A stretch of DNA of 64,000 bases from Epiperipatus broadwayi (GCA_028023455.1 JAQFVV010000002.1:30015725-30079724); one strand, 5' to 3'; shown: positions 12,493-25,160, counted from the stretch's first letter. The notes: a model not told the origin generated them from the sequence alone. Translations and numbers: made by a program.

Positions 12493-12708
12493 ATGTATAT
12501 CGCTAAATCTGACATATGTAAGAAGCTAATGGCGGACAAAAGAAGCGTTATCGAGGAGATCAAGTTGGCAAACAAAAAAGGAAACTTACTCGTACTAAAT
12601 TTTACAAGTATGAATAAAACTGGAAAGGGATTTTTATATGAACAATTAACTAATAAACTTAACCGCAATAGAATTAAAATATTTACACATGGGAGTAATG
12701 AAGAATAG
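12493..12708 (+). other. 71-codon open frame, unidentified
   Basis: Lysine- and asparagine-rich open frame with an amphipathic stretch (KRSVIEEIKLANKKGN). The pattern loosely recalls the segment upstream of the endonuclease in some LINE ORF1 proteins, but there is no clear motif. No splice context was established. It may be chance. Confidence 0.15.
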
Positions 12709-12879
12709 CGAAGGAAAAAGGGTTAAATATCTAGATAGATGATCACATATACATATATCTAACTAGTCTAATAAAAATAGTTACATTATAAATATCATTA
12801 ACACACATTTCATAAATATTCAAGGAAGCAATTATAAAAAGTATGGACAAAAAGGGTAGCATAATAAATAGTTCATGAG

Positions 12880-13400
12880 GAGAGATATGATTACCGTCCT
12901 TATTCCTGGTCATGTTCCATCGACGGGCGTAGCTTGATCCGTCTGATGAGATGTGTTTGTCCGGACAAGGAAAGTGGAAATCGGTAGCATGGTTTCACCA
13001 AAAGTCCTCCAGACACGGCACAGAGTTCAGATGACGATTGAGTAAATACTACGGCATTTTTCTGGTATTGAGGAACCCTTGGCGGTAGACAAAGTTATTT
13101 ATTTGCCTAGCCAAGCATGGTAGACTCCATCGAATTCATATAAAATCACAACAGGCAACAGCAAAATTTCTAAAGTTCTCCACGGAGCAATCTGACAGCC
13201 CACAAGAATACTCTGAATGAATAATCTTTTCCAAAAGGAAAATCTGAATGACTGATCTTTTCCAAAAGGAAAATCTGAAAAAACTTTTTCCAAAAGGAAA
13301 CTCTGATTGACTTGTTCCAAAAGGAAACTCTGATTGACTTGTCTTTTGTTCTCCCTTTTTATTTATACCCTCTCTGTCAGCTACCTTCTATTGTTTGTAT
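12880..13400. repeat. Unclassified insertion with ~30-bp minisatellite and TATA-like box
   Basis: Composition differs from its flanks. Between about 13205 and 13340 a unit built on ttccaaaaggaaa plus ctctgattgactt (variable) is repeated four times. On the minus strand near 13370 a GGTATAAATA box precedes a GGGAG stretch and the minisatellite, as in some LTR promoters. No TG...CA termini or duplication were established. Confidence 0.3.
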
Positions 13401-14350
13401 GATCTGAGATCTTGATAAGCCTCCCCATGGTCCTTTGTTTCAAAGTAACATTTTCTAAAAATAACTTTTATTTTTTTACTCTAAATTTCTTTCTTTAAAC
13501 TTTGGGATTTTATTAATTAACGAAAGAAAGAGAAGGCCATCTTTAATTTGACTTGAATGGGCTTAACTAATTAAAAATATACATTCTTTTAGAAAATGTT
13601 GGTGGGCTTATCTCAAAATCAAATCATACTAAATATTTGAACAAGATTTAAAAGTAAAATACATTCTTATTTCTTTTAATACAATAAGCGTTTTATTTCA
13701 GCAGAATTTTGCATTAACTCATATATATATGCTTGACGTATATATATGTTTGACTGAACGGTTTTCACAAGTAATATTTTTAACAGCAATTTAATGTTAC
13801 GATGGAATTTATTTAAAAGAACAAGCAAATACAAATTTAATAAACGTAATTAATTTTAGCTGTAATGCAAAACCCTGCTGATATTGGCCTATAAACTTAA
13901 TTTAGGTTTACAATATTAATCAAGTTTATAGGAAGATGTGACGCATGGATTGGACTTCAGATCCATTGCTTCAATAGATATGGGAAAATGGAAACCATGA
14001 ACCCTATATAACTAATGACTGCCAAATATATGACCACAGTGGCAGAAATGGTCTTAATAAAGCCACTAGTGGGATTTATTTCCTGGTTGGAATTTCTACA
14101 AGTTCCTTTGATATTCTATTAACAGTTGTAGCTATCCATATTATTTATTATATCCTCAGCCATATTCTTCCAATGAAAATAATTAACATGGCATTGCTTT
14201 AGAATATTTTCCTCTTGAAAACTGTGCTCGTCTTTGCAATAAAATATTTTTTAACAAAGTTTTATTTAGTGTATTTTTATGAAAATAGACTGTGATAATA
14301 TTATTGTTTATATAGATATCTAATATATAAATACTATATATATTAAATTA
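13401..14350. other. Unassigned AT-rich stretch
   Basis: No coding potential. 13920-14130 is slightly less AT-rich and may be an old repeat. Nothing further is supported. Confidence 0.4.
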
Positions 14351-14355
14351 CCAAA

Positions 14356-14760
14356 CTTCCCATGATCACCATTCCCTGTGCTTACACAAGCTGTTAAAAC
14401 AGAAACAAAACTTTCCATACAGTAGTGCTATCCAGTGCAAGCCATAGTAACCAATGATAGTGATTATAGTTATTAAAGAACCAACGACATCAAAATTTAT
14501 AGATGCAGAACTGAGTTCAGATCTCTATGGCTATACAGGCGAATGTGCTTGAATTGAAAACATTATTGGGTTTTTATTTTGAATTCATAGCTTTATAATT
14601 AACTAAAAGATAAAAAATGGCAGGTAGAGGGTTGCATTAGATCATAAGATCTAGATGCAGTGCTCTCACTTCCAAGGCTCTCACTGATGAAAAGCTACAA
14701 AATAGAAACTAGTCTGAAGATATTGGATGAGTAGGCATTAGATAGGGATTTTAAGCACAG
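14356..14760. mobile_element. Retrozyme-like repeat, inverted copy, decayed hammerhead
   Basis: Begins minus-oriented (accattccctgtgcttacac, then the terminal motif near 14406) and flips to plus orientation near 14460. The hammerhead at about 14688-14730 has a damaged stem II and stem I. Confidence 0.6.
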
Positions 14761-14875
14761 TCTTTTTTGCATCCTGCAATCTTCATCAGAGCGATCTTAA
14801 ATTCCTTTACCAAGATCGTTCTGATGAAGACTGCAGGACAGTTGAAACTCTCAGGAAAGGAAAGGAATCATTAAA
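14761..14875. repeat. Small fold-back with hammerhead-like halves
   Basis: Two inverted copies of the fold-back family motif: CTGATGA with stem II GACTG-CAGGA-CAGTT and GAAAC on + at 14821-14848, and a diverged minus copy at about 14768-14798. Stem III and stem I are not preserved. Confidence 0.5.
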
Positions 14876-15189
14876 AAAGTTTTTTGCATTAAAGAATATA
14901 TGAAGGGGTTATTGTAAGCAAATATATTTAAAAAATATTCAAAACATCCAGTGCTATTGAATACAATATTTAATCTTTTAAACATCCTTTAACAATTTTT
15001 TTTAAAGGCTTTTAAGTTCAAAGAAAAACTTGAGGAAGATCGTTATACAATCAAAACAATTAGTTTGGAAGATTAAGTGCTCTAATTTCTTCAGCAGTCC
15101 TTAACAATCAATTATTTCGCTACTTAGTTTAATAAAATATTCTATTGCATTGAATTGAGAAAGCAAACGAATGTATATATTGGCCCTAT

Positions 15190-18100
15190 AAAACAATATG
15201 TGATGTGGTGTGATATTTCTACTCCTTTATCGAAATCAGGAATTTCTCAGACATCATGCTCAGAGAGACCTGTTAGCCACCTTACTTTCCCTTTCCATTC
15301 TCCACCCTAAGTTTTTTCCATATTCTTCTCTATCCTGCTCCATCCCATTTCACAATCTTTTTGACTCTAAGGCCTTTATATCTACATCCCCCTTATCTTT
15401 TTTCAAACCCAGCATAAAAACTACGAACCCACTTTCTGTATAATCACTTTGTTTATATTTATTCTCTCACAACTTCATTATTTGTACCCTTTCTGCTTGT
15501 AAGCATTTACATTCAATTAGCAGATGCCTAATATTTTCCATGCCTTCCTTACATAACTTGCAGACTAAATCACCCACATTTCTCCATTTATGTGTATATT
15601 CCCTTGTTGCTAATGATCCTGTTTGAGCCTTAAACAGTAAACTACTTTTCCTTGCTATTATCATAAATTAACTCACACTCAATATTCTGTTTACTTCTAT
15701 ATATATTTAAACTCTTTTTACTCTCCATACTAGTTCTCCATCTCTCCAGCTCCCTATTTTTTATTAATGCATCTATTCTTCTATTCCATTCTTTGCCACT
15801 ATAACACTCAACAATCCTCCTAACACAATCATCCCACTCTTTGTACAAGTATACAGATATAAAGTCTTTATCCAAATCTTCTGCATACCATACTACCTTT
15901 CTCACCCATCTTGTTGCCTGTCCTTTACTCATAACCCAATTAAATACTATTTTGGCTATTCTCTTATTATCCATAAACTGCAATCTACCGAACATTTTCA
16001 TTTTGCTTTTTGCATCTCTCATATAAAAACTTGACCATCCCATTTCTCCTTGAATTGCCTCCTTTGCTATCCACACATCTGCATCTAATGCATGTCTTCC
16101 TACTTCCCTTTGTACTTTTTCTAAGTAATCTAATACCTTTTACTAACACATAATGCATCATTTCCATATGTTAACCCTGCTACTGCCACTCCCTTCCATA
16201 CAATTCTAGCTACATCATATTTATTATATAAAAACACTGTTAATTTCTTTATCAGTCCCTTTCTTTTCTTTGCTTCATTTATCAATTTTTTCTCCCATTC
16301 ATCCAAGCAATTTCTCTGATTACTTAAGATGATTCCCAAATAGTTATACCTATTCACCACATTTAACTTTATATCCCCCAATAAAAATTCTTTCTCTTCT
16401 CTTTTCCCAGCATTTATCATCATTACTTTTGATTTTTCTTCACTAAATTTAATTCCCATCTCTTTACCCTTCCTCGCGCCTTCTCAGCATAACTTCCATA
16501 TCTTCCCTACTTTCTGTGCAAAAATTATCAGCAAATAAAAGACCTGATAATATATACACTCCCTTGCCATCTATTAATGGTATCTCTACCCTTCTTCCTA
16601 GTCTTTCTATTGCTCTCTCCATTTCTCTCAAATATAACAAAAACAAAATAGGTGACAATAGGGCATCCTTGCCTTAGTCCCACCCCATTTTTAACTCTTA
16701 CTGATTCTATATTTCCTAATTGATACGTATAGTAATTATTTTCATACAATCTCTTAATAAGATCCACTAAAGCTCCATTCATTCCCAAATTTACTAAACT
16801 TACCCATAATCTATTTCTATTTACTCTATCATATGCATTCTCTATATCTATAAAGACCATATATAACTGCCTACCTGTATTCCTACTCATGTCTATAAGT
16901 TGTGTGATTACAAATAAACTCTTTCCTATATGTCTATCCATTCTAAAACCTCTTTACATTTCTGCCATTGTATTATTTTTATCTATCCATTTTTCCACCC
17001 TTCCAGCCACCATATATGCAAAAACTTTTATATAACACCTATGTTACTACTATCGATCTATAATAATCTTTCTATGGTCATTACTCTTTCCTTTGTAATT
17101 CCCCTTGCCATTTTATTAAAACATGATAATAGATTTAATTTTGTCCTATTTCCCAAATTCATCACCATCTCTGCTGCCCATCCATTTTAACCTTGTGTCT
17201 TTCCACTTTTCAACTTTTTCCCTGCCTCATTCAATTCATTTTCTGTAAAAATAATATTGCCATTACTATGTGTTTTTATGTTTGTGATCATTCTGTCCTT
17301 CACATCTAACATCTTTTCTATATCCATTACATACTTATTTAAGATTGTCTCTAATTCTTCTCTAGAGCTACATGCTATTCCTTCATTGTCTAGTAATACT
17401 ATTTCTCTCTTCCCTACATTCCTTCTTTTAATATATTTCCAAAATTTTTTACTCCTATCTCTTCCACTTTTATTAATATCCTCCAATAATTTACTATTTA
17501 ATTTCATTCTCTCTATATAATTATCTATTTTAGCCAACTTCTTTTTTTAAAATAGTTTTCCCATTTAATATTAACATCTTTTTCACTTTCTTTGTTTTTA
17601 ATAGCACATTTATATTCTCTGCATGCTTTTTTCTCTTTTTTACACTTTTACTAATTCTCACTTTTCTATTACTTTTATTCTTCTGAATATTCTCACCTAA
17701 AACCCTATTTGCCACTTTTTCTACTTTACCACACCAGTCCTTATATTCATCCCAACAAACTCTTCCATGATTTCTTCTACTTTTATTTTATATTCTTCTA
17801 ACTTATTCTTATCATTCACTCTCCATCCACATCTCCCACTATCCTTTATACTTTTATTACTATTTTCCATCACATTACTAATCATTTCTATTATAAAGAA
17901 ATTATGATCACTATTCTCTTCATTATCAAACACTTTAATTTTCTATACTTTATTCATTTCCTCTTTCTCTACTAATACATAATCTATTGTGTGAAATATA
18001 TTATTTCTAGACCATGTGGATTTCCCCTCATAAATATTTGATAAATTTCCAATGCTCAAATTTACTCTCTGACAAAAATTTTTCAAAAGCTGTCCATTCT

Positions 18101-18880
18101 TGTTATACATTATCATCAATTTCTTCAATGTGCCCATTCATATATCCCCTATAACCATTATTTTCTTCCCCCTTTTTTTGAAACTCTGTATATCCTTAAC
18201 TAGGCATTCATATATGCTACTGTTCCACTCCATTATAGTTTGACTATCTCCAGTGGCCATATACACTATAGCCACCATCCATTCTTGTCTTCCTAACCTT
18301 ATCTCAAACTACAAATGTTCTTGACACTTTACAGTATTTAAATATTTTTTTGACATAAATCCTATATCACCACCCTTTTTTTCTTTTTCTTTTCTATTTA
18401 TACACTGCCAGTGTAGATTCTTCTTCTTTTAGATGTGTTTCCACTACTGGTAATACCTCAAGCACTTCACTTCTAACTGCTTTGTTTAATTCCAGCTACA
18501 TTTCTGGTCTTCTACCACCTTGCATATTCAAATATCCAATTTTAACAATTTCTTCTTTTCTAACTACTCTTTTATAAATTCTTTTGACTCTTTCTTCTCT
18601 ATTATATTTGTAATTAGCTTGTTTATCATTAGTTTTACAGACCCATTCCCTCTCCACATCTACATTTATATGGATCACTACCCTTGGGTTACTTCTTACA
18701 TCCCATTCATTCTTAACCTTTTTGATAATACTATAATTTAAAACCTTACCCCATTTATAAGTTTCACAACTATAATGTTTTTTCTAATCCCCTAATGCTT
18801 CACTTCTTTGTTTTGCTAAGTGTAATCCACAAACATAACATTATTTTTGTCATATAATTTTTTCATACGTGTTGTGATAT
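15190..18880 (-). mobile_element. CR1-like LINE, longest copy (ORF1 end, ORF2 endonuclease-RT)
   Basis: Non-LTR retrotransposon read leftward, disrupted by frameshifts and stops. In order: remnant of the ORF1 esterase end (near 18810), APE endonuclease start KIGYLNMQGGR (18510-18560), endonuclease core with NNIFHTIDYVLVEK (17950-18010) and SDHNFFIIEM (17880-17910), RT with LYMVFIDIENAYDRVNR (16800-16865) and GLRQGCPI (16665-16690), catalytic box as FADN where FADD is expected (near 16525), and RT thumb NYLGIILSNQR (16310-16345). It ends in a C-terminal zinc knuckle C-x2-C-x7-H-x4-C (15520-15565). The 3' tail is ATCAC-rich (15187-15210). Not functional as it stands. Confidence 0.85.
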
Positions 18881-18988
18881 GAATAATCCTTTATCAAAGT
18901 CTACTTCTCTTCCTATGTATTGATTTCTACTTTAACATATACCATTTAATCTTTCTTAAACACTTTATCAATACTTTTATTTATATCA

Positions 18989-19028
18989 AACTAACAATTT
19001 CGACTGTCCTGCGGTCATCATCAGAGCT
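18989..19028 (-). ncRNA. Hammerhead ribozyme motif (fold-back family)
   Basis: Minus strand: stem I AGCU with AGUU, CUGAUGA, stem II GACCG-CAGGA-CAGUC (one C-A mismatch), GAA, then a minimal stem III (AU/GU with a one-base loop) and a GUU cleavage site. Confidence 0.5.
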
Positions 19029-19292
19029 ACACTATTCAAATATATAATTATACAATTAATACACTTGTCCACATATTGATATATATAATTAAATACAAAA
19101 TATAAACAAAATAAATATACATTTTAATATGACCATTATAAAAAATAATTATTAAAGTAGTAAAATGGGAAATTATTATTTATAATGGTCATATTAAAAT
19201 GTATATTTATTTTGTTTATATTGTGTATTTAATTATATATCTCAATATGTGGATAAGTGTATTAATTGTATAATTATACATTTGAATATTGT

Positions 19293-19332
19293 AGCTCTGA
19301 TGATGAGTGCAGGACAGTCGAAACTGTTAGTT
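19293..19332 (+). ncRNA. Hammerhead ribozyme motif (fold-back family)
   Basis: Stem I AGCU with AGUU, CUGAUGA, stem II GAGUG-CAGGA-CAGUC (one G-G mismatch), GAAAC, U, GU and a U cleavage residue. Stem III is only two pairs, so cleavage would probably need a dimer. Confidence 0.5.
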
Positions 19333-19385
19333 TGATATAAATAAAAATATTGATAAAGTATTTAAGAAAGGTGTAAATCGTATGA

Positions 19386-20050
19386 TATGTTTATCAAAGT
19401 CAGGAATAATTCAGCCACTATGCCCAGAAAAACCTGTTAGCCACCCTACTTTCCCTTTATATTCTTCTCTATGCTGCTCTATCCCACTTTTCTTGCTATT
19501 ATCGTAAATTAACTCGCACCCAATATTCTGTTTACTTCTATATATATTTAAACTCTTTTAACACTCCATATTTGTTCTCTATCTCTCCAGCTCCCTGTTT
19601 TTTTATTAATGTAGTTATTCTTCTATGCCATTCTTTGCCACTATAACACTCAACAATCCTCCTAACACAATCATCCCATCTTTTGTATAAGTATACTCAC
19701 ATAAAGTCTTTATCTAAATCTTGTGCATAGCACATTATCATTCTCATCCATCTTGTTGCCTGTACTCATAACCCAATTAAATACTATTTTAGTTATTCTC
19801 TTATTATCCATAAATTTCAATCTACTGAACAGTTTCATTTTGCTTTTTGCATCTCATCTAAAAACTTGACCATCCCATTTCTTGTTGAATTGCCTCTTTT
19901 GCCATTTGCACATCTGCATCTAATGCATGTCTTTCTACTTCTCTTGGTACTTTTTTTAAGTAATCTGACACTCCTTTACTAATTCATAACGCATTGTTAC
20001 CATAAGTTAGTCATGTGACTGCCATTCCTTCCATACAATTCTTGCTACAT
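19386..20050 (-). mobile_element. CR1-like LINE fragment with internal deletion
   Basis: Matches the 3' part of the 15.2-18.9 kb copy. The extreme 3' end (19386-19490) is joined directly to the RT-to-C-terminal region (19490-20050), skipping the zinc-knuckle segment. Stops are present. Confidence 0.65.
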
Positions 20051-20400
20051 GCATATACTGAAGAACCTACACTAGTGCTGTCCAGTGCAAGTCATAGTAA
20101 ATAATGAATGCAAAAAGGATGATTACTATTATCTGCACTAGGGGACATTACTGTATGGGAGAGTTTTTTTTCATGTCATAGCATCGGCCTGGGGCGAACC
20201 GACAACTGTCTGCAACCAACTACTTGCTTGCAAGGTAGCTGCGATGACCTCTCGGCTAACAACTCTTGATTACTGTATGGGAGAGTTTGACGCTGTTTTA
20301 CCAGTTTATGTAAGCATAGGAAATGGTGATCATGTGCTGTTTAGTGGATTTATACTGAATGAAGTAAAGTAGCTATGATTAAGGTGCACAACACTGAAAA
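20051..20400. mobile_element. Retrozyme-like repeat fragment split by a SINE
   Basis: Two arms of the abundant repeat (terminal motif ctgtatgggagagtt on the plus-oriented side, minus-oriented sequence near 20070). The tRNA-derived insertion at 20167-20268 lies within it. Confidence 0.55.
20167..20268 (-). mobile_element. Short tRNA-derived SINE with 20-bp target duplication
   Basis: A 102-bp insertion flanked by a perfect direct repeat, attactgtatgggagagttt (20147-20166 and 20269-20288). On the minus strand it starts with a tRNA-like head: TAGCCGAGAGG is a perfect A-box match and GGTTCGCCCC a near B box. A long variable-arm-like stretch between them suggests a class II (Leu/Ser-type) tRNA origin. 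It ends in a short A-rich tail (the T run at 20167). The perfect duplication suggests recent insertion by LINE machinery. Confidence 0.8.
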
Positions 20401-21330
20401 CAAATTAAGCTGAATGGAAAGCCAAAATTATCAAAGAAAGAACAATTATATACTTCATAAAGTATATTTACATATATATGCAAAAGTAATTATATATTAA
20501 TATATATTAAAAGTGGAAAAAAAGAAGATATATTTAAAAATTTTATTTACTTAAATGTATTATTCTTTTTCTTTTTTAACATGTTAAAAGACCAATATTC
20601 CATATTCTTGTTTTTCTTATTGTGTACTTTTTAATTTATTTGGTTTAAGTTCTTGATGTACACCAAATTTAATTTATATATGATTCCTTAATAAAGAAAA
20701 ATAGCCATAAGACAATTTTGGAAATAAGTCTGCGACTAGTTTTTAGTTTTAATCAAGGAGTAAAAATATTCTCAGTGTAAATGAAAAAAGATAATATATA
20801 CATATATGAAATATTTTATCGTGTAAAAATTACGATACGTATCATTTTATAGTTTAACAAAAAAATTTTCTCCATTTTTAGATGTTGATGTATTTTAATA
20901 TTATAGAAAAAATTATATTTTGACTGTTAATAAACTGCCATATGACATTTTCAATTTTTATTAAAAAATTGTTTTAAATTTTATGTATTCATAATCTCAA
21001 AATTATATTTAAACAAAACTTGTTTTTAATTGAAAATTATTCTAAAATCATATTTGTATTTAAATATCATAATTAATATTTGATATTTAAAATTGGATAG
21101 GTTGAAAATTTGAATGGTATATTACTTAAGAAGAAAATTGATTTTACAAAAAGCAATGAAGGGATTTGAAATTTAATTTATATTTGATCCAATGAAAAGA
21201 ATAACACATTTAAAATTCATAGTTTAGACAGATCATTCTTGATATGTAGATAAATTATTACGTTCGATCCTACTGTTGAATTATATTTATGTTCACTTAG
21301 ACAGATTTTAATATATGTATATATTTTTAG
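20401..21330. other. AT-rich intronic or upstream sequence
   Basis: Very AT-rich, no coding potential. It ends in the polypyrimidine/AG acceptor (atatttttag, 21321-21330) of the TTC9 exon, so a non-coding exon must lie further upstream. Confidence 0.5.
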
Positions 21331-21339
21331 ACTCTCAAG

Positions 21340-21661
21340 ATGACTAATTGTGAAGTACAAATTAATAATTTAGAAGAAAATAAAACATCTTCTGATACCC
21401 ATACCAAAGATCAAAATTTTGCAAATCTTTTGGAAGATGCTACGCGTTTTAAAAATGCTGGAAATCAATTTTACAAAGAGAAAGAGTATAAATTAGCTAT
21501 TGGCAAATATCATCGAGCTCTTCTTTTTGTCAAAGCTATTGAAAAAAATAAAAACAGTGCACTTTCGTTTACAGAATTACAAGCGAATACACCGAATGTT
21601 CCTGAAGATATAAAATTGGAGGTTGAAAAACTAACTGTAGATTGTTATAATAATTTAGCAG
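21340..21661 (+). CDS. TTC9-family TPR protein, coding exon 1
   Basis: The exon runs from an acceptor at 21330 (exon start 21331) to a CAG|GTAAG donor at 21661. The ATG at 21340 is the first in the exon. Residues 1-30 are polar and probably disordered. TPR1 lies at about 34-67 (FKNAGNQFYKEKEYKLAIGK). A linker follows, then DCYNNLA, the start of the second TPR, which is a TTC9 hallmark. The exon ends in phase 1. Joined with 28253-28438 and 47110-47204 it gives a 200-residue protein, close to vertebrate TTC9 proteins (about 170-220). TTC9 proteins are small cytosolic TPR proteins, some reported to bind Hsp90. Which vertebrate paralogue is closest was not tested. Confidence 0.9.
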
Positions 21662-21834
21662 GTAAGAGTTCTTTTGTTTTGTTTTGGAATGCTTTTTCAA
21701 TTTTAAATTAATCTATTATTTATTTGCTTTTGACAATTTTATTTTGATCACATTAATGTTTAAAGGCTCATATAGTCACAAATACTTATAATGTATATTC
21801 TTAATGAACTTATGCAAATAAAATTAGAAGCAAA

Positions 21835-22385
21835 ACTCTCTGTACAGTAGTGCCACCTAGTGCAAACCAGAGTAATCAATAGTTGCAAGAAGGTTTGTGC
21901 ATAAAATCCCTATCTAGCGTCTACTCATCCAATATTCCAGACTAGTTTCTAGCTTGTGGTTTTCATCAGTGAGGAGACTTGAATCTGAGAGCACTACACC
22001 TAGTTTGTAGGATCTAATGCAACCTTCCAGCACCCGCCTTTTACTTTTTTAGTTAATTATAAAGTTATGAGTCCAAAATGAAAACACGGTAATGTTTTCA
22101 GTCCAAGATCATTCACTTGTATAGTCATATAGATCTGAAACCAGTTCGGATTCTATATATTTTGGTGTTTTTGGTTCTTTAATAACCATAGCCGCGACTG
22201 ATGAAACCACAAGTTAGAAAATAGTCTGGGGATATTGGATGAGTAGACACTAGATAGCGATTTTATGTAGAAACCTTCTTGCATCCATTGATTATTCTGA
22301 TTTGCACTAGGTGGCACTACTGAATGGAGAGTTTTGCCTTTGTTTTAAGAATTGTGTAAGCACAGGAAATGGTAATCGTGATGTT
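21835..22385. mobile_element. Retrozyme-like repeat, inverted copy in TTC9 intron 1
   Basis: Minus-oriented from 21835, flipping to plus orientation near 22196, with the same terminal motif at both ends. Flanked by an imperfect 13-bp repeat (gcaaataaaatta on the left, gcaaatgaaatta on the right). The minus hammerhead (21934-21975) has a mutated stem I. The plus one (22196-22230) has lost its upstream strand at the inversion point, but its stem II is AAC/GTT, again self-consistent. Confidence 0.7.
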
Positions 22386-23355
22386 TAGGGGCAAATGAAA
22401 TTATCACTAAACAGTATATAAATTGTATTTATGATGTCTATATTTGACCCATTAAACATTCTTCTATGCTTTAATTGATTTTTGTTTATTGATTTTTCCT
22501 ATCTCCGTTCGCTTGTTGAACAGAGAGCGTAATTTTTTATCGTGAAGTCAATTATTGATTACTCACCACATTTTTGGCCTTTCTTATTTAGAGGATTATA
22601 ATTTAAAAATCTATTCCATATTATTATTTTATATATAATTTCATCAATCTTTAAAATTAATTTATACCAGGAGAAGATCTCAATTGTGAATGTACAAAAA
22701 ATAGTATCAAAATTTCTGTAGAACAGATTGAAATAAGATTTAATCAGTGACGACAACTTTATAAAATAATGGTACGTACATTTTTATAATAACATATTCC
22801 AAACCAAACAAAAAATGTGATAATAAATTAAAAACATACGGAAGTTTATTAAATTTTTTTATAGCACGATAATAAGCTCTTTTTTGTTTATTTGTTTCTG
22901 TTTTATCGTAACTCACTTTCAGCTAATAGATCAGTTTCTATATTATCTTGATTGAATTGAGTATCATCACCCATTTGGCTTGTTGCTGCCATTGAATATA
23001 TATTATCTATTCATTGACCATCCTGACAAATTTTTGGAATGCTAGTGATCATTAATTAAAATTAAGAATTCTCTAATCTATTGACTGCATATAAAAAAAA
23101 TTATTGAGAAATAATTTTAAAATATACATTTGTTTTTCTAAAGATCAGTCATTATTTATTGGTTTTTTTGTTAGTGAAAAAGTAATGGGAAAACTTCACC
23201 GCTTATTAAATATAAAACGGCTTTTACAAATGAAGAATTAACCTTGTTGATATATAAAACTTAAATAATTTTATCACCATAACAATTTTAATTATGGAAG
23301 TAATATAATTTTCTTCTTGTTCTTCCTTTTTCTATGTATTGATTTCTACTTTAAC
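22386..23355. other. AT-rich intronic sequence
   Basis: Part of TTC9 intron 1. No convincing gene or repeat; the short minus open frame at 22559-22756 looks like chance. Confidence 0.4.
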
Positions 23356-23359
23356 ATAT

Positions 23360-23500
23360 CATACCATTTACAACTTTCTTAAACACTTTATCAATACTCT
23401 TTATGTATAGCTGCTGATGACAGCATGACAGTCGAAACTGTTAGTTTTGATATAAATAAAAAGTATTGATAAAGTATTTAAGAAAGTTGTAAATGGTATG
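23360..23500. repeat. Fold-back element, short member of the 18.9-kb family
   Basis: Inverted termini (cataccatttacaactttc at left and its complement at right, 38-40 bp). A partly decayed hammerhead core near 23413-23445 (CTGATGA, then GTCGAAACTGTTAG) matches the family at 18941-19385. Confidence 0.65.
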
Positions 23501-24230
23501 AACAATTTTAATTGTTATAATTTAATTATTTTCTTTTTTAAAACAACTAATAAAATATTTTTTTTAAAAAAAAATAGTCCTATTTTATATTTTACGATAG
23601 TAATCTAAATAATTTTTTATCGAATGTTAATTTAAAAAAAAAACAACGGAAAATTATTATTAGATTGCAGTGGAACCCCATATTTATTACATTTTATTTT
23701 TAAGGCCCCTAGTTGATGGCTTGAATTAGTAATATTAACTCATACTTTGTTTCTAATTCTATATAATGGAATCATGCTAAGCCTATCTAAATGAAAACAT
23801 TTAAAATGCACATTTATATATATAAGTACAGATACCCATAATTTTATAATTTAATAATTAGTATTTTATATATATTTGATAATTAATCAAAATAAAGAAT
23901 GCATTAGTATTTAAAATCAAAAAAAAAAGATTTTTACAAGTATTTTTTTTTTTTTTGTGAATGTTTGTTAATGATTTATTTTATATTTTACGTATCAGCT
24001 GACTGAATTAAGAAAGCGTTAACTGAGTTTTTTTTAAAAAAGGAACAAAAAACAATTCACTGTAGTATTACTCATAATAGACTACTATAAAGAATTTTAA
24101 AATAATTTTATATGTTTAATTTGCAATAATCTTTTCCTTTCCTTCTACAAAATTTATCAGGAATAGATTTAAAAAAATGTAAATATAATATAGAAGATTT
24201 GAATATAGATTTTACTATCCCTTCTACTCA
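23501..24230. other. AT-rich intronic sequence
   Basis: A- and T-runs, no coding potential or recognised element. Confidence 0.4.
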
Positions 24231-24239
24231 TATTATCAG

Positions 24240-24665
24240 CATACATAACCACTCACATTTAAAAAGCAAATGATCTCCAATATGCCTATTTTGTGCTGAA
24301 TCAGCACTCATCAGTTGATCCAGATATTTTTCCACATATATTTACAATTAGTGCTCAGTTTCTGTTAAGATAGCAAATCTTCAAACTTTAATGGTTAGGT
24401 TTCAATCTGCTTCACTTCTTCAGCCATCCATACCATTGAAAATCTGATGATAGACCCAAATCCCTTGTTAATGTCAATATAATTGCCAAGCCCATGTTGA
24501 CTGTAAGTCACTCCGACCCCTCATGTTTAGGACCTTGTTCACTTAAATACACAGAAATACATATATTGGAGATCATTCATCTTTTCATGTGCATTGGTTG
24601 TATGAGATAGAGTGAATAGCTGAAAGGAGAAAGTCTGTGTTTAAATCCCATATAGTACATCTAAA
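24240..24665. repeat. Member of a ~365-bp fold-back family with hammerhead-like core
   Basis: Shares terminal and internal motifs with 54107-54471. The minus-strand core at 24277-24318 has stem I UCAA/UUGG, CUGAUGA and a strong stem II GUGCUG-AUU-CAGCAC, but GAA is mutated to AAA. A second, shorter fragment lies at 25010-25160. Confidence 0.5.
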
Positions 24666-25009
24666 TTCCAAGTACAGTATATAAATTATACTTGTATTTA
24701 AATATTAAAAAATTTAAATATAAAACAATACCAGTGGCATTATCTGTTAGAATTTTTAATACTATTCGAAAAAAAAAAACTATACTTAAAACTCTTAATT
24801 ATATATATATATTAATATTAAATATGAACCTATACTTTTTGCAAATAATAGATTGATGAAAATTGATAATCATAAAGGAAAAAAAATACTATATCTAGTA
24901 ATATTAACTTGATTATTATGATTTCGAGCACATAAATTAACACAGTGAATTCTTAATGAATAATAAATATTTCTGTATTGTAATTTTACTACATCACTCT
25001 CACGCATAG

Positions 25010-25160
25010 TAGGGATTGGTTTTTATTGGCTTTTAACACTTTGTGGAGGTGTGTAATCATACACATACGACCCAAGATGTAAAAAACATGTATGACCCCA
25101 AGTTGCACATTTCATGCTGAACCAGAACTCGTCAGTTGACCCAGATCACAATATTTTACA
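25010..25160 (-). repeat. Fragment of the same fold-back family
   Basis: The minus-strand core at 25098-25139 has CUGACGA, stem II UUCUG-GUU-CAGCA (one mismatch) and GAAA, followed by a decayed stem III. Stem I UCAA/UUGG is kept. Confidence 0.45.

Larger units (their letters stand above)
18941..19385. mobile_element. Near-perfect fold-back element with a hammerhead in each arm
   Basis: The two halves are inverted copies of each other (arms about 220 bp, centre near 19165). Each outer part has a TTGATAAAGTAT block, TTTGATATAAATAAAA and a hammerhead core. The same outer sequence recurs at 23360-23500. Target duplication not established. A single transcript would form one long hairpin. Confidence 0.7.
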
